Source: Burkholderiales bacterium
GTDB taxonomy: Bacteria; Pseudomonadota; Gammaproteobacteria; Burkholderiales; Burkholderiaceae
Assembly (NCBI GenBank): GCA_947372535.1
Contig: CANBUA010000025.1
Location: 1-26,881, forward strand
Reading direction: 5' to 3'
DNA: 26,881 nucleotides
The position numbers and the translations under genes are program-made. Numbering within the stretch: the first letter of the stretch is position 1; every line of letters starts with the position of its first letter. This document shows positions 1 to 7,584 of the stretch, piece after piece. The notes beneath the pieces are model-generated. The model was not told the DNA's origin. It saw only the letters and a list, made by a program, of their open reading frames with translations, and made no database searches.

Positions 1-227
1 ATGTGTTTACGCAGGGAGACGGTGGCGTGATGTTGCACCGGTCCTTGCCGCAGGCGCAGGTGGGAGATCTGCTGGTGTTGCACGACACCGGTGCGTATGG
101 CGCCTCCATGTCATCGAACTACAACACGCGCCCGCTGATTGCCGAAGTGTTGATGGAAAATGGTGAGCCCCGGCTTATTCGACGAAGGCAGACGGTGGCT
201 GAGCTGCTCGCGCTGGAAGCGGTGTAA
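1..227 (+). CDS. lysA: Diaminopimelate decarboxylase, C-terminal end (partial, 5' cut by window)
   Basis: About 75 C-terminal residues of LysA, the PLP enzyme that decarboxylates meso-diaminopimelate to L-lysine. The reading frame runs from base 3 to a TAA at 225-227 and has no start in the window. The piece holds the family's C-terminal signature: VFTQ close to the edge, then GDLLVLHDTGAYGASMSSNYN, followed by RPLIAEVL and the closing RLIRRRQTVAELLALE. In characterised decarboxylases the Tyr of GAYG contacts the PLP/substrate; that role is known from the family and is not tested here. The rest of the gene lies to the left. The only close alternative is another fold-III PLP decarboxylase, but the C-terminal wording is that of LysA. 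Confidence 0.9.
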   Translation, partial: VFTQGDGGVMLHRSLPQAQVGDLLVLHDTGAYGASMSSNYNTRPLIAEVLMENGEPRLIRRRQTVAELLALEAV

Positions 228-302
228 GGCAGCACACAAGCTGCTCTACTCCTTGCACACGCTGCGCTGGTCCCGGTGCGGCGCAGGCAGATAAGAAAAC
301 CC

Positions 303-734
303 TCACGTTGGCGCCGTGGATTTCATCCGCCGGTCCGGCTCCAGCCCGAACGGGCAGCCTTGCATCCAACCAATATCTGGTCGCTGGAGCTGGAACCCTG
401 AAGAAGCTGACTTCATGCCCACTTCGCCGCTGGTCGCCGCGCGGCGGCGTTCCTGGGCAAGCGCCACCAGGGCCAGCACTGGACGGACATAGGTCAAGCC
501 CTGAAGCTCCGACGATGCCAGGTTGACTTGCTCGTTGGTCGATGACCAGAGCAGGCCAAGCAGCACGACCAACGGCACGCCAAATGCAGCGGCAACCCAG
601 GAGGCCTTGGCGGGGAAGGTGATGCGCCGAAATGCCCTGATGCCCGGCGAGAGCCAGCCGTGATAGCGGAAAAACTCGCCGAATCCGGACCCCACATCTT
701 GGCGTTGCCAGGATTCGCTGCTGACGTTTGACAT
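303..734 (-). pseudogene. Truncated membrane chemoreceptor/sensor, N-terminal part only
   Basis: The first ~100 residues look like the N-terminus of a Burkholderiales methyl-accepting chemotaxis protein or sensor kinase: a conserved FFRYHGWLSPGIRAFRR segment, one hydrophobic helix at about residues 46-66 (WVAAAFGVPLVVLLGLLW), then the start of a periplasmic domain ending near VALAQERRRAA. After about residue 102 the sequence loses family character and stops at 143 residues, with no HAMP or signalling domain. I read it as a gene cut by deletion, its tail being whatever frame was joined on. ATG at 732-734 has a weak GAGAG upstream. It could still make a short membrane protein, but no function can be assigned. 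Confidence 0.55.
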
Positions 735-876
735 GTAGGGCTCTCGTTTCGGGGGCTAAAGGCTTGCTGCCCATGCCGCGAGGCGAGGAACCGTCAAGTC
801 GCGCTCCAATGCGCGGGTGGTTGCCCGTGGAGGCCACATCCCCTGGTTTTCGGCCAAGTTGCTGTCGACTTGATTG

Positions 877-889
877 GCAAATGATTTGC
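877..889. promoter_or_regulatory. Small perfect dyad upstream of the truncated sensor
   Basis: GCAAAT-G-ATTTGC is a perfect dyad with 6-base arms and a 1-base centre. It lies in the 238-base gap between the stop of the YahK-like gene (973) and the start of the truncated sensor (734). The rest of this gap holds nothing I recognise. The position suits an operator for the sensor gene, but one short dyad may be chance. Confidence 0.2.
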
Positions 890-972
890 TCAACATTCAG
901 GCGTTGGCCTGGACCAAAGCCTTCGGAGCAGAACAGGTCGCCAAAACCAGCCAAGGTGTGTTCGCTGCCGCC

Positions 973-2022
973 TTATTGCAATGTCGCCATATCGATGACG
1001 AAGCGGTACTTCACGTCACTCTTGAGCATCCGCTCGTAAGCGGTGTTGATGTCCTTCATCGCGATCATTTCGATGTCGGAAACGATGCCGTGTTGCGCGC
1101 AGAAATCGAGCATCTCCTGGGTCTCTGCGATGCCGCCGATCAGCGAGCCGCCCAGGCGACGACGTTTGAAGATCAGGCCAAACACATTGGGCGCCGGGTG
1201 GGCATGTTCGGGTGCACCCACCAGTGTCATCGTGCAGTCGCGCTTGAGCAGGGCGATGAACGGGTCCAGGTTGTGTTGCGCGGCGACGGTGTTGAGGATG
1301 AAGTCGAACGAATTCTGGTGTGCGGCCATGGCCGAGGGATCCGTGGAGATCACGACCTCGTTGGCCCCCATGCGCCGGGCATCGTCGACCTTGCCGGGGG
1401 ATGTGGTGAAGAGCACCACATGCGCGCCCATCGCAGCGGCGATCTTCACTGCCATGTGACCCAGTCCGCCGAGGCCGACGACACCGACCTTCTGGCCCTG
1501 TTGCACGCCCCATTGGCGCAGCGGCGAATAGGTGGTGATGCCGGCACAAAGCAATGGCGCCACGGCGGCCAGGGCGTTCTCGGTATGACTGATTTTCAAA
1601 ACGAACTTCTGCTTCACGACGATGCGGCTGGAGTAACCGCCATGCGTGTTTTCGCCACCGAAGACCGGGCCGTTGTAGGTGCCGGTGAAACCGCTCTCGC
1701 AGTACTGCTCAAGCCCTTCAGCGCATGATGCACAGTGTTGGCAGCTGTCGACCATGCAGCCAACGCCAGCGAGGTCACCCAATTTGAACTTGCTGACTTT
1801 GGTGCCCACGGCAGTCACGCGACCAACAATCTCATGGCCAGGCACACTGGGATAGATGGTGTTCTTCCACTCGTTGCGCGCCGTGTGCAAGTCCGAGTGG
1901 CAGACCCCACAGTAGAGGATGTCAATCTGAACATCGTCGGGCCCGGGCTCGCGGCGTTGGATGCTGAAGGGCGCCAGCGCGCTGGTGGCGCTCTGGGCGG
2001 CGTAGGCAAGTGTGTTGTTCAT
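973..2022 (-). CDS. yahK: Zinc-dependent NADPH alcohol dehydrogenase / aldehyde reductase, YahK-like
   Basis: 349 residues, the same length as E. coli YahK, and very similar to it along the whole chain as I recall that sequence. Cytosolic medium-chain dehydrogenase expected to reduce aldehydes to alcohols. Catalytic zinc ligands: Cys41 (GVCHSD), His63 with Glu64 (PGHE) and Cys159 (PLLCAGITTYSPL). Structural zinc ligands: Cys94, 97, 100 and 108. The Rossmann loop GLGGLGH is at 183-189. The TTSPGK stretch at 206-211 after the second strand is typical of NADPH rather than NADH use. ATG at 2022 has AAGGAG nine bases upstream. Transcribed away from the copper-storage gene across a 394-base gap. 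The physiological substrate is unknown; other cinnamyl-alcohol-dehydrogenase-type members are the alternative name. Confidence 0.9.
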   Translation of the reverse strand: MNNTLAYAAQSATSALAPFSIQRREPGPDDVQIDILYCGVCHSDLHTARNEWKNTIYPSVPGHEIVGRVTAVGTKVSKFKLGDLAGVGCMVDSCQHCASCAEGLEQYCESGFTGTYNGPVFGGENTHGGYSSRIVVKQKFVLKISHTENALAAVAPLLCAGITTYSPLRQWGVQQGQKVGVVGLGGLGHMAVKIAAAMGAHVVLFTTSPGKVDDARRMGANEVVISTDPSAMAAHQNSFDFILNTVAAQHNLDPFIALLKRDCTMTLVGAPEHAHPAPNVFGLIFKRRRLGGSLIGGIAETQEMLDFCAQHGIVSDIEMIAMKDINTAYERMLKSDVKYRFVIDMATLQ

Positions 2023-2416
2023 CGAAGGGGCTCCTTGTTCGGAGTCGCGGGAGCGACAGGGTTCAGGGCATGCTCATCGGTGGTCGCTCGGCGGGAGAAC
2101 CTGAGAGAAAGCAACCAGCCACGGTCCCACATTAAGCGCGACTCAGCGAAGGTTGGCAACTGGCCGGGCCGAGTCAAAGCAGGCTTCAAATTGCTCGCCG
2201 CAAACCGGCTATCCAGTGGACGCCAAAGAAAGAACTTTCGAGCCGATGGCAGGCCCTCTTGGCTGCTCCGATGACAGGCAGTTGCCACTGCATGGCCGCC
2301 ACTGGACCAGCATCAGACGCAGAAGACGCGACCCGCGTGCGCTGACGCACAGCCAAACGCTGCCCGGGCTGCGAGGCTCCAGCAGCACAAGATGTGCTGC
2401 AACTGGAGCGCCCTTC
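2023..2416. other. Divergent intergenic region between yahK-like gene and csp
   Basis: 394 bases between two divergent starts, expected to carry both promoters. I see no convincing coding frame and no MerR/CueR-type or CsoR-type operator. The clear structure is the inverted repeat at 2382-2400 (separate entry). Short frames crossing this region on both strands have no family features. Confidence 0.5.
2382..2400. promoter_or_regulatory. Perfect inverted repeat just upstream of csp Shine-Dalgarno
   Basis: GCAGCACA-AGA-TGTGCTGC, 8-base perfect arms around a 3-base centre. It ends four bases before the GGAG (2405-2408) that serves the csp start at 2417. It could be a repressor operator or a leader hairpin beside the ribosome binding site. 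Confidence 0.45.
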
Positions 2417-2770
2417 ATGTCCAACACCACGTCCCACACCATGGCCAACCCCATCCACGATGCATGCCTGAACGCCTGCAATGAATGCGCGACCGCCTGC
2501 CTGCAATGCGCCACGGCCTGCCTCCAGGAGGCCAACCCCAAGCCCATGGCGCACTGCATCGCGCTGGATCTGGAATGCGCAGACCTCTGCCAGCTTGCTG
2601 CCGCCTCCATGGCCCGGGGCGGTGCACACATGCTGGCCATCTGTGCGCTGTGTGCCGACGCGTGCCGGAGCTGCGCCGCCGAGTGTGGCAAGCACAGCAT
2701 GGCCCACTGCAAGCGATGCACCGAGGCGTGCAAGCGCTGTGCAGACGCCTGCGCCGCCATGTCCCATTGA
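2417..2770 (+). CDS. Four-helix-bundle copper storage protein (Csp family)
   Basis: 117 residues with 19 cysteines (17, 21, 24, 28, 31, 35, 47, 54, 58, 76, 79, 83, 86, 90, 98, 101, 105, 108, 112), mostly in CxxxC and CxxC spacings that put thiols on the inner face of helices. This is the hallmark of Csp proteins, which store many Cu(I) ions inside a four-helix bundle (family knowledge from methanotroph Csp1/Csp3). There is no Tat or Sec signal, so this resembles the cytosolic Csp3 type. Start: ATG at 2417 with GGAG eight bases upstream; ATG at 2441 is an alternative. The frame is open further upstream, but that part has no family character. A GCAGCACA inverted repeat precedes the ribosome site. 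Function: copper buffering or detoxification. Confidence 0.88.
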   Translation: MSNTTSHTMANPIHDACLNACNECATACLQCATACLQEANPKPMAHCIALDLECADLCQLAAASMARGGAHMLAICALCADACRSCAAECGKHSMAHCKRCTEACKRCADACAAMSH

Positions 2771-2838
2771 GTCGATCCAGCACCAGGCACCGTCGACGGG
2801 TGGCCGCAGGGGCGAGCCCGTTGACATGTTGGCGACAC

Positions 2839-3456
2839 TCATGCCCTGGGCCCGGTGCGCGCACCCGCGCGCACGATGCCGTAGTCGATGGGCTTCAACA
2901 CCCCGTTGTTCGACTGCTCCGCCGAACAGGCCGTCAAGCCACACACCAGGTCCATCTCGGCCCGCAGTTCGATGAAGTCACCCGCCCGGGATGCCGGTGG
3001 CAGCACGCGCACCGTGCCGTCGGCATCCACCACCACATTCATGAAGATGTTGAAGGTGGTGGCGATCTGCTGCGGCTGGATGCCGTGTGGCCCGAAGGCC
3101 GTGCACAGGTTCTCGAAGCAGCTCGGGTGGTGGCCATGCCAGTGGTAGAGCTTGTTGAACATCTCCTGGCTGCAGGGCGTCAACAGGAAGTCGTGCCGGC
3201 CCACCGAATCGGCCACGATGGTGAACATCTTGCGGCTGTCGTTGGCATACAGCACATCGCCCGTGCTCAGGTAGATCTTGCCGGCGTAGTCGATGCTGCG
3301 GCCCGACGACAGGCTGCAGGCCGGTGCACCGTCCTTGAAGGCGAACAGGTCGGCCACCTGCTCGCCAAGCGGGTCGCAAACGCGCAGCACATCACCTGCG
3401 CGCAAGGTGAAGGCGGTGCCGCACTGCGCTGCAATGCGCAGCACCTCAGTGCCCAC
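2839..3456 (-). CDS. DUF1989 / urea carboxylase-associated family protein
   Basis: About 205 residues. Family motifs in order: AGDVLRVCDPLGEQVADLF (20-38), SSGRSIDYAG (50-59), GRHDFLLTPCS (86-96), HHPSCFENL (109-117), TTFNIFMNV (133-141) and GLTACSAEQSNNG (173-185). The conserved Cys/His residues probably bind a metal. The superfamily includes the CgdA/CgdB carboxyguanidine deiminase subunits of bacterial guanidine degradation; whether this member has that activity is inference. Start: the frame is open to 3564, but similarity begins near residue 7, so I choose GTG at 3456 with GGGG upstream. GTG at 3444, one base after the neighbour's stop, is also possible. It overlaps the GntA-like gene by 11 bases, so the two are probably cotranslated. 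Confidence 0.82.
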   Translation of the reverse strand: MGTEVLRIAAQCGTAFTLRAGDVLRVCDPLGEQVADLFAFKDGAPACSLSSGRSIDYAGKIYLSTGDVLYANDSRKMFTIVADSVGRHDFLLTPCSQEMFNKLYHWHGHHPSCFENLCTAFGPHGIQPQQIATTFNIFMNVVVDADGTVRVLPPASRAGDFIELRAEMDLVCGLTACSAEQSNNGVLKPIDYGIVRAGARTGPRA

Positions 3457-4114
3457 GCGGCACCCCGGCTTGAAACGGGCAGGACCATTCGGCCCCCATG
3501 GCACGGCCTGAGTACTGCCGGGCCTCGGAGGCGTCGCCAAAGCCCGCCAGCACCGGGTTGGCATCGCCCTGCAAGGCGACGTCCCGGGCGCGGATCAGGC
3601 GCTGCAGCCGGTCGTACTTGCCGCTGGCGCGCAGCTGCACGAACTGGTCGTGGAAGTTGAACGCGATGCAGGGCGCGGGCGCACGCCGAGCCAGGCGCGA
3701 TGCGTGTGGGTGCAGCCCCACCACAAAGAACGCACGACCAGCGATGCTGAACGAGAAGTCAGCAGATGCAGGGTTGCTGCTCACGCCTGGCGCCCAGTTG
3801 AAGTCGCGTCGGTCGCAGCGGTGCAGGGCTTGCAAGTGGCGCCAGAGCCGCCGCTCGAAGTCCTGCTCGTCAGCCACATCGTCATCGAAGAGCGCGATGC
3901 AGGTGACGGGCAACTCGCCAGGGTCGGGGTAGGCCTTCGAGAACGCCGCCAGGGCATCGCACAACGATTGCAGTGGCAAGGCGCGCTCATCGCCCAAACG
4001 GCCGTAGCGGCCCATGTGCACACGCCCCGTGTTGAAGGCAGAGCGCGCGCCCAGACAGGGAAAGGCCGCGTCCTGCACGAAGGCTTCCAGGTTGTGCCCC
4101 GGGTCGGCGAGCAT
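3446..4114 (-). CDS. GntA-like heme-dependent guanidino N-hydroxylase (YqcI/YcgG family)
   Basis: 222 residues from ATG 4114 (AGGTGG eight bases upstream); a GTG at 4126 would add four residues. YqcI/YcgG features: an N-terminal FVQDAAFPCLGARSAF segment holding the conserved Cys, the central FFVVGLHPHASRLARR (HPxxSR type), APCIAFNFHDQF, and the C-terminal QYSGRA…WSCPF. In the guanitoxin pathway the family member GntA hydroxylates the guanidino nitrogen of pre-guanitoxin using heme; most other members are uncharacterised. Second gene of a minus-strand cluster, followed by the DUF1989 gene with an 11-base overlap. No other guanitoxin gene is in the window, so a toxin product should not be assumed. 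The family is well supported; the substrate is not. Confidence 0.8.
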   Translation of the reverse strand: MLADPGHNLEAFVQDAAFPCLGARSAFNTGRVHMGRYGRLGDERALPLQSLCDALAAFSKAYPDPGELPVTCIALFDDDVADEQDFERRLWRHLQALHRCDRRDFNWAPGVSSNPASADFSFSIAGRAFFVVGLHPHASRLARRAPAPCIAFNFHDQFVQLRASGKYDRLQRLIRARDVALQGDANPVLAGFGDASEARQYSGRAMGAEWSCPFQAGVPRGH

Positions 4115-4138
4115 CGCATCGGCCACCTGGCTGGCCAG

Positions 4139-4466
4139 CTATGCCCGGCCGCCACGTCGGCCGAGATACCCGAACTTCACCAGAAGCAAGATCACGAGAA
4201 ACAGCAAGTCCATGTATTTTCTCCTTGCATGGGCGGCCAACACGAACAAGGTGTTGGCGATGACCATCTGCATGCACCGTAGGGTGCTTGCCTGCGGCGG
4301 GTCTGTTCGCCAGCTCACACTCTCACGCAGCTTGTCGAGCCATTGGTCGCAGGTGGCCTGCGCCGCACCCCATGCAGGATGTGCGGCAGGGTACAGACGC
4401 GGTCAAGAAGTCCAGGTAGAAGTGGCTGATTTGTCCAACCGGCGTAGCGACTTGACCTTGCTCCAT
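4139..4466 (-). pseudogene. Small putative membrane protein gene, frameshifted
   Basis: Two overlapping minus-strand frames join into one plausible ~107-residue protein. The first begins at ATG 4466 and reads to about HFYLDFLTAS. The second, one base out of register, continues YPAAHPAWGAAQATCDQWLDKL and runs to TAG at 4139-4141. The second frame has coding-like base use by my hand count (GC3 about 72%, GC2 about 46%) and ends in a strongly hydrophobic helix (DLLFLVILLLVKFGYLG) with an RRGGRA tail. The likely shift is near 4392-4396. Alternatively only the last 24 residues are made: ATG at 4213 has an excellent AAGGAG seven bases upstream and ends 12-24 bases before the GntA-like start. I do not recognise the family. 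Position suggests the first member of the GntA/DUF1989 operon. Confidence 0.35.
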
Positions 4467-7400
4467 GAATGCGATTGCTCGGGCTGATGCGAAGCTCCGG
4501 CGCACTGCGCTCACACCCATGACCACGTCCTCTGTGACCTTCGATTCGCGATCGGCCTCAAGCCCGTTGCCACGTCAGCGTTCCATCCCGTCGCTGCGTG
4601 CCCTGCTGCTTGGGCTGCTGCTCACGTGCCTCGTCCCGGGGCTGGCGGGCGTGGGCGTCCTGATCTACCGCATGTACGAGGTCGGGCGCCAGCAGATCGA
4701 GAAGGACACTGCTCAAACGGCGCGTGCGATGGTGTCCGTCGTCGATGGTCAGTTCGACGCGGCCAGGATTGCGGCCGTTGCCCTGGCGGGTTCGCGTCTC
4801 ATCGCCTTGGCAGACTGGCCCGGCTTGCATCGGCGCGCGAGCGAGCTGATCAAGAGCGAAGGCTTTGGCACCAATGTCGTCCTGACTGACGCTGACGGGC
4901 AGCAAATCGTCAATACCCTGGTGCCGTGGGGCACGCCCTTGCCGAAGCACGCAGCGGCGGATGACGTGCGGCGCGTCTTCGCAACCGGCAAGCCCCTCGT
5001 GACGCACGTGTTCCAGGGCGCGGTGACAGGCAAGCCCAGAGTCGTCGTCATGGTTCCGGTGCTTTCGGGCACGCGGGTCGTTTATGCACTGGGCATCAGC
5101 ATCGGTACGGACCTGCTCCAGCCCGTGCTGAGCGAACAGAGGCTCCCTGCCGATTGGGTGAGCAGCATTTCCGATGGGGCTGGCCTCATCGCGGTGAGGT
5201 CGGCCCATGGCGAGAAGTTCGTCGGCAAGCCGGTGAATCCGGAAATCACCCGGCGCCTGCAGGGGGCGAACGAGGCGGCCTTCGAATCGGTCACCAAGGA
5301 AGGTGTGCCGTCCCTCCTGGTCTACAGCCGATCGTCAGAATCACTGTGGACGGTTGCCATTGCCATTCCACTGGCCCCCCTCCAGGCCGATTTGAAGCGC
5401 AATCTGATGTTGCTGGGCACCGGTGGCCTGCTGTTGCTTCTTGCCGGTGCGTGGTTTGCCCGGCGCCTGGCCAATCGGATCGCGGGATCGGTCCAGGCCC
5501 TGGCCGAATCTGCCCAGGCCTTGGCGTCCGGCAAAGGCCCGCGTCCATTTGTCGCCGGCTTTCGAGAGGCCGATGAAGCGGCCGGGGCGATGGTCCGCAC
5601 CTCTGAATTGCTGAGCCAACGCGCTCAGGCATTGGCGGCTTCGCAAGCGACCCTGCGGGAGCGTGACGCGGTGCTGGCAGATGCCCAACGCATCGCCCAC
5701 ATCGGGAGCTGGCATTGGGACGCGAGGACGAACCACACCCTCTACAGCGACGAGATGTGCCGCATCTTCGGACGCGACACCATCCCACCATTGGCAGCGC
5801 AATGCGGCACGCTCTATCCGCTGCACGCATGGCAGCGCTTCAGTCTGGCCAAACAGCAAGTGGCGATGTCTGGCACTGCCTTCGAGCTGGAACTGCCGGC
5901 GCTGTTTGCCGATGGCAGTCCGATCTGGGTGAGCGCACGGGCCGAAGCGGTTCGATCGGCCACGGGCGAAATCGTGGGCGTTCGAGGGTCCTTGCAGGAC
6001 ATCACCGCTCGCAAGCGCGCCGAGGCGGATCAGCAGCGCATCACCGCCATCGAGGCCGAGAACCGGCAGATGCAGGAGGCAAGCCGACTCAAGAGCCAGT
6101 TCCTGGCCAACATGTCCCATGAACTGCGCACGCCGCTCAATGCGGTGATCGGATTCGCGGATCTGCTGCACACGGGCTTTGTCAAACCGGATTCACCGAA
6201 GCATCAGCTCTTCCTGGGCCACATTGGCACGAGTGGACGGCACCTGCTGAAACTGATCAACGACGTGCTCGACCTGTCCAAGATCGAGTCCGGCAAGTTT
6301 CAGTTCTACCCGGAATCGGTCAAGCTGCGATCGGTGCTGAAGGAGGTCAAGGACATTCTGACGACAGAGATCGACCGCAAAGGCATCGCTTTGTCCGTGG
6401 ACATCGATGCCGACCTCGTCGACGTGACGCTCGATCCCGCACGCCTGAAGCAGGTGCTCTTCAACTTCCTGTCGAACGCCATCAAATTCACCGCACAAGG
6501 TGGACGGGTGGAAGTGCGGGCCCTCGGTGCGGGACCCGAACACTTCCGGATCGAAGTCGAAGACAGCGGCATCGGCATCTCGGCGGCGGACCTACCCAGA
6601 CTCTTCACCGAGTTCCAGCAACTGGATTCGGGCTACAGCAAGCAGCATCAGGGAACGGGCCTCGGTCTGGCGCTCACCAAGCGGCTGGTGCAGGAACAGG
6701 ACGGAAAGATTGGCGTGCGCAGCACGCCGGGCGCAGGCAGTTTGTTTTTTGCGGTGCTGAACCGGACGCACGGCGTGGACAGGGCACGCCAGGAAGCCGC
6801 AGCCCAGGACGCCAGCGAGCGCGATGCCGAGCGTGTGCTGGTGATCGAGGACGATCTTCGCGACCAGGCACTGCTCGTGGAAGCGCTCTCGCAAGCCGGC
6901 TTCGAGGTCGACGGTGCATCCGACAGTCCATACGCCTTGCGCCGTGCACGCGAGACGGCCTACGCGGCGATGACGCTGGACCTGGGGCTGCAGGACAAGC
7001 GTGGGCTGGAGTTGCTCGACGACATCCGCCACTCCGGGGCCAGTTACGCGTCTCCCGTGGTCGGCGTGACGATGCCCACCGACTCGAATTTGAGCGCCAC
7101 CTTCGCCATTGCCAACGTGTTGTGCAAGCCCATCCGAAGCGACGAGATCGTGGCTGCCATGGCGCGCTTCAAGCTGGCCGGCGACCGGCGCCCTCAGGTG
7201 ATGGTGATCGACGACGACGACGCATCGCTGGATCTGATGCGCGCCACGCTGGCCAGCATCGACATCGATGCCGCATGCTTCCAGGACGGCCGCATGGCCT
7301 TGCAGGAAGTCGAACGCCAACGTCCCGACGCCATCGTGCTCGACCTCATGATGCCTGCATTCGATGGCTTCGAGGTGCTTGACGCTCTGCAACGGCTGCA

Positions 7401-7584
7401 TGGCGTTCGGGACGTGCCCGTGTTCATCTGGACCAGCATGATGCTCACGGACGACGAGTACGCCAGGTTGGCGCGTTCGGCACGCGCCATCCTGATCAAA
7501 GGGGGGGGCGCCATGGGTGCCGTGCTGGAGAGTGTGCGCCGCTGGCGCCGTCCGATGGCATCGGATACCGAGGTGATGCTGTGA
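4465..7584 (+). CDS. Hybrid histidine kinase: Cache-like sensor, PAS, HisKA, HATPase, two receivers
   Basis: 1039 residues. A transmembrane helix at ~43-69 and another at ~313-332 bracket a periplasmic Cache-like sensor. Then come a short HAMP-like linker, PAS (~395-515), HisKA with phospho-His552 (SHELRTP), HATPase with N box (Asn667/671), DSGIGI (700-705) and GTGLGLAL (730-737). Receiver 1: acidic pair 796/797, Asp839, Lys888. Receiver 2: acidic residues ~915-919, Asp960, Lys1012. No Hpt domain. In receiver 1 the segment around 836-843 is MTLDLGLQ, slightly atypical. Start uncertain: Met19 (4519) is equally good, has more typical coding bases after it, and leaves room for a divergent promoter. 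The TGA overlaps the next gene's GTG. A run of eight G lies at 7501-7508. Ligand unknown. Confidence 0.92.
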   Translation: MNAIARADAKLRRTALTPMTTSSVTFDSRSASSPLPRQRSIPSLRALLLGLLLTCLVPGLAGVGVLIYRMYEVGRQQIEKDTAQTARAMVSVVDGQFDAARIAAVALAGSRLIALADWPGLHRRASELIKSEGFGTNVVLTDADGQQIVNTLVPWGTPLPKHAAADDVRRVFATGKPLVTHVFQGAVTGKPRVVVMVPVLSGTRVVYALGISIGTDLLQPVLSEQRLPADWVSSISDGAGLIAVRSAHGEKFVGKPVNPEITRRLQGANEAAFESVTKEGVPSLLVYSRSSESLWTVAIAIPLAPLQADLKRNLMLLGTGGLLLLLAGAWFARRLANRIAGSVQALAESAQALASGKGPRPFVAGFREADEAAGAMVRTSELLSQRAQALAASQATLRERDAVLADAQRIAHIGSWHWDARTNHTLYSDEMCRIFGRDTIPPLAAQCGTLYPLHAWQRFSLAKQQVAMSGTAFELELPALFADGSPIWVSARAEAVRSATGEIVGVRGSLQDITARKRAEADQQRITAIEAENRQMQEASRLKSQFLANMSHELRTPLNAVIGFADLLHTGFVKPDSPKHQLFLGHIGTSGRHLLKLINDVLDLSKIESGKFQFYPESVKLRSVLKEVKDILTTEIDRKGIALSVDIDADLVDVTLDPARLKQVLFNFLSNAIKFTAQGGRVEVRALGAGPEHFRIEVEDSGIGISAADLPRLFTEFQQLDSGYSKQHQGTGLGLALTKRLVQEQDGKIGVRSTPGAGSLFFAVLNRTHGVDRARQEAAAQDASERDAERVLVIEDDLRDQALLVEALSQAGFEVDGASDSPYALRRARETAYAAMTLDLGLQDKRGLELLDDIRHSGASYASPVVGVTMPTDSNLSATFAIANVLCKPIRSDEIVAAMARFKLAGDRRPQVMVIDDDDASLDLMRATLASIDIDAACFQDGRMALQEVERQRPDAIVLDLMMPAFDGFEVLDALQRLHGVRDVPVFIWTSMMLTDDEYARLARSARAILIKGGGAMGAVLESVRRWRRPMASDTEVML

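Noticed and set aside
2023..2416. CueR-, CsoR- or CopY-type copper operator upstream of csp
   Set aside because: None of these known operator patterns is visible; only the GCAGCACA dyad stands out.
2153..2416. 88-codon N-terminal extension of csp
   Set aside because: Sequence before Met at 2417 is not Csp-like, and a good ribosome site precedes 2417.
3987..4277. 96-codon minus-strand frame overlapping the GntA-like gene start
   Set aside because: It overlaps the well-supported hydroxylase in another frame and has no family features; its ribosome site belongs to the 24-residue frame.
4214..4464. Guanidine riboswitch upstream of the GntA cluster
   Set aside because: I looked for the conserved core of guanidine-I and the paired ACGR loops of guanidine-II and did not find them.
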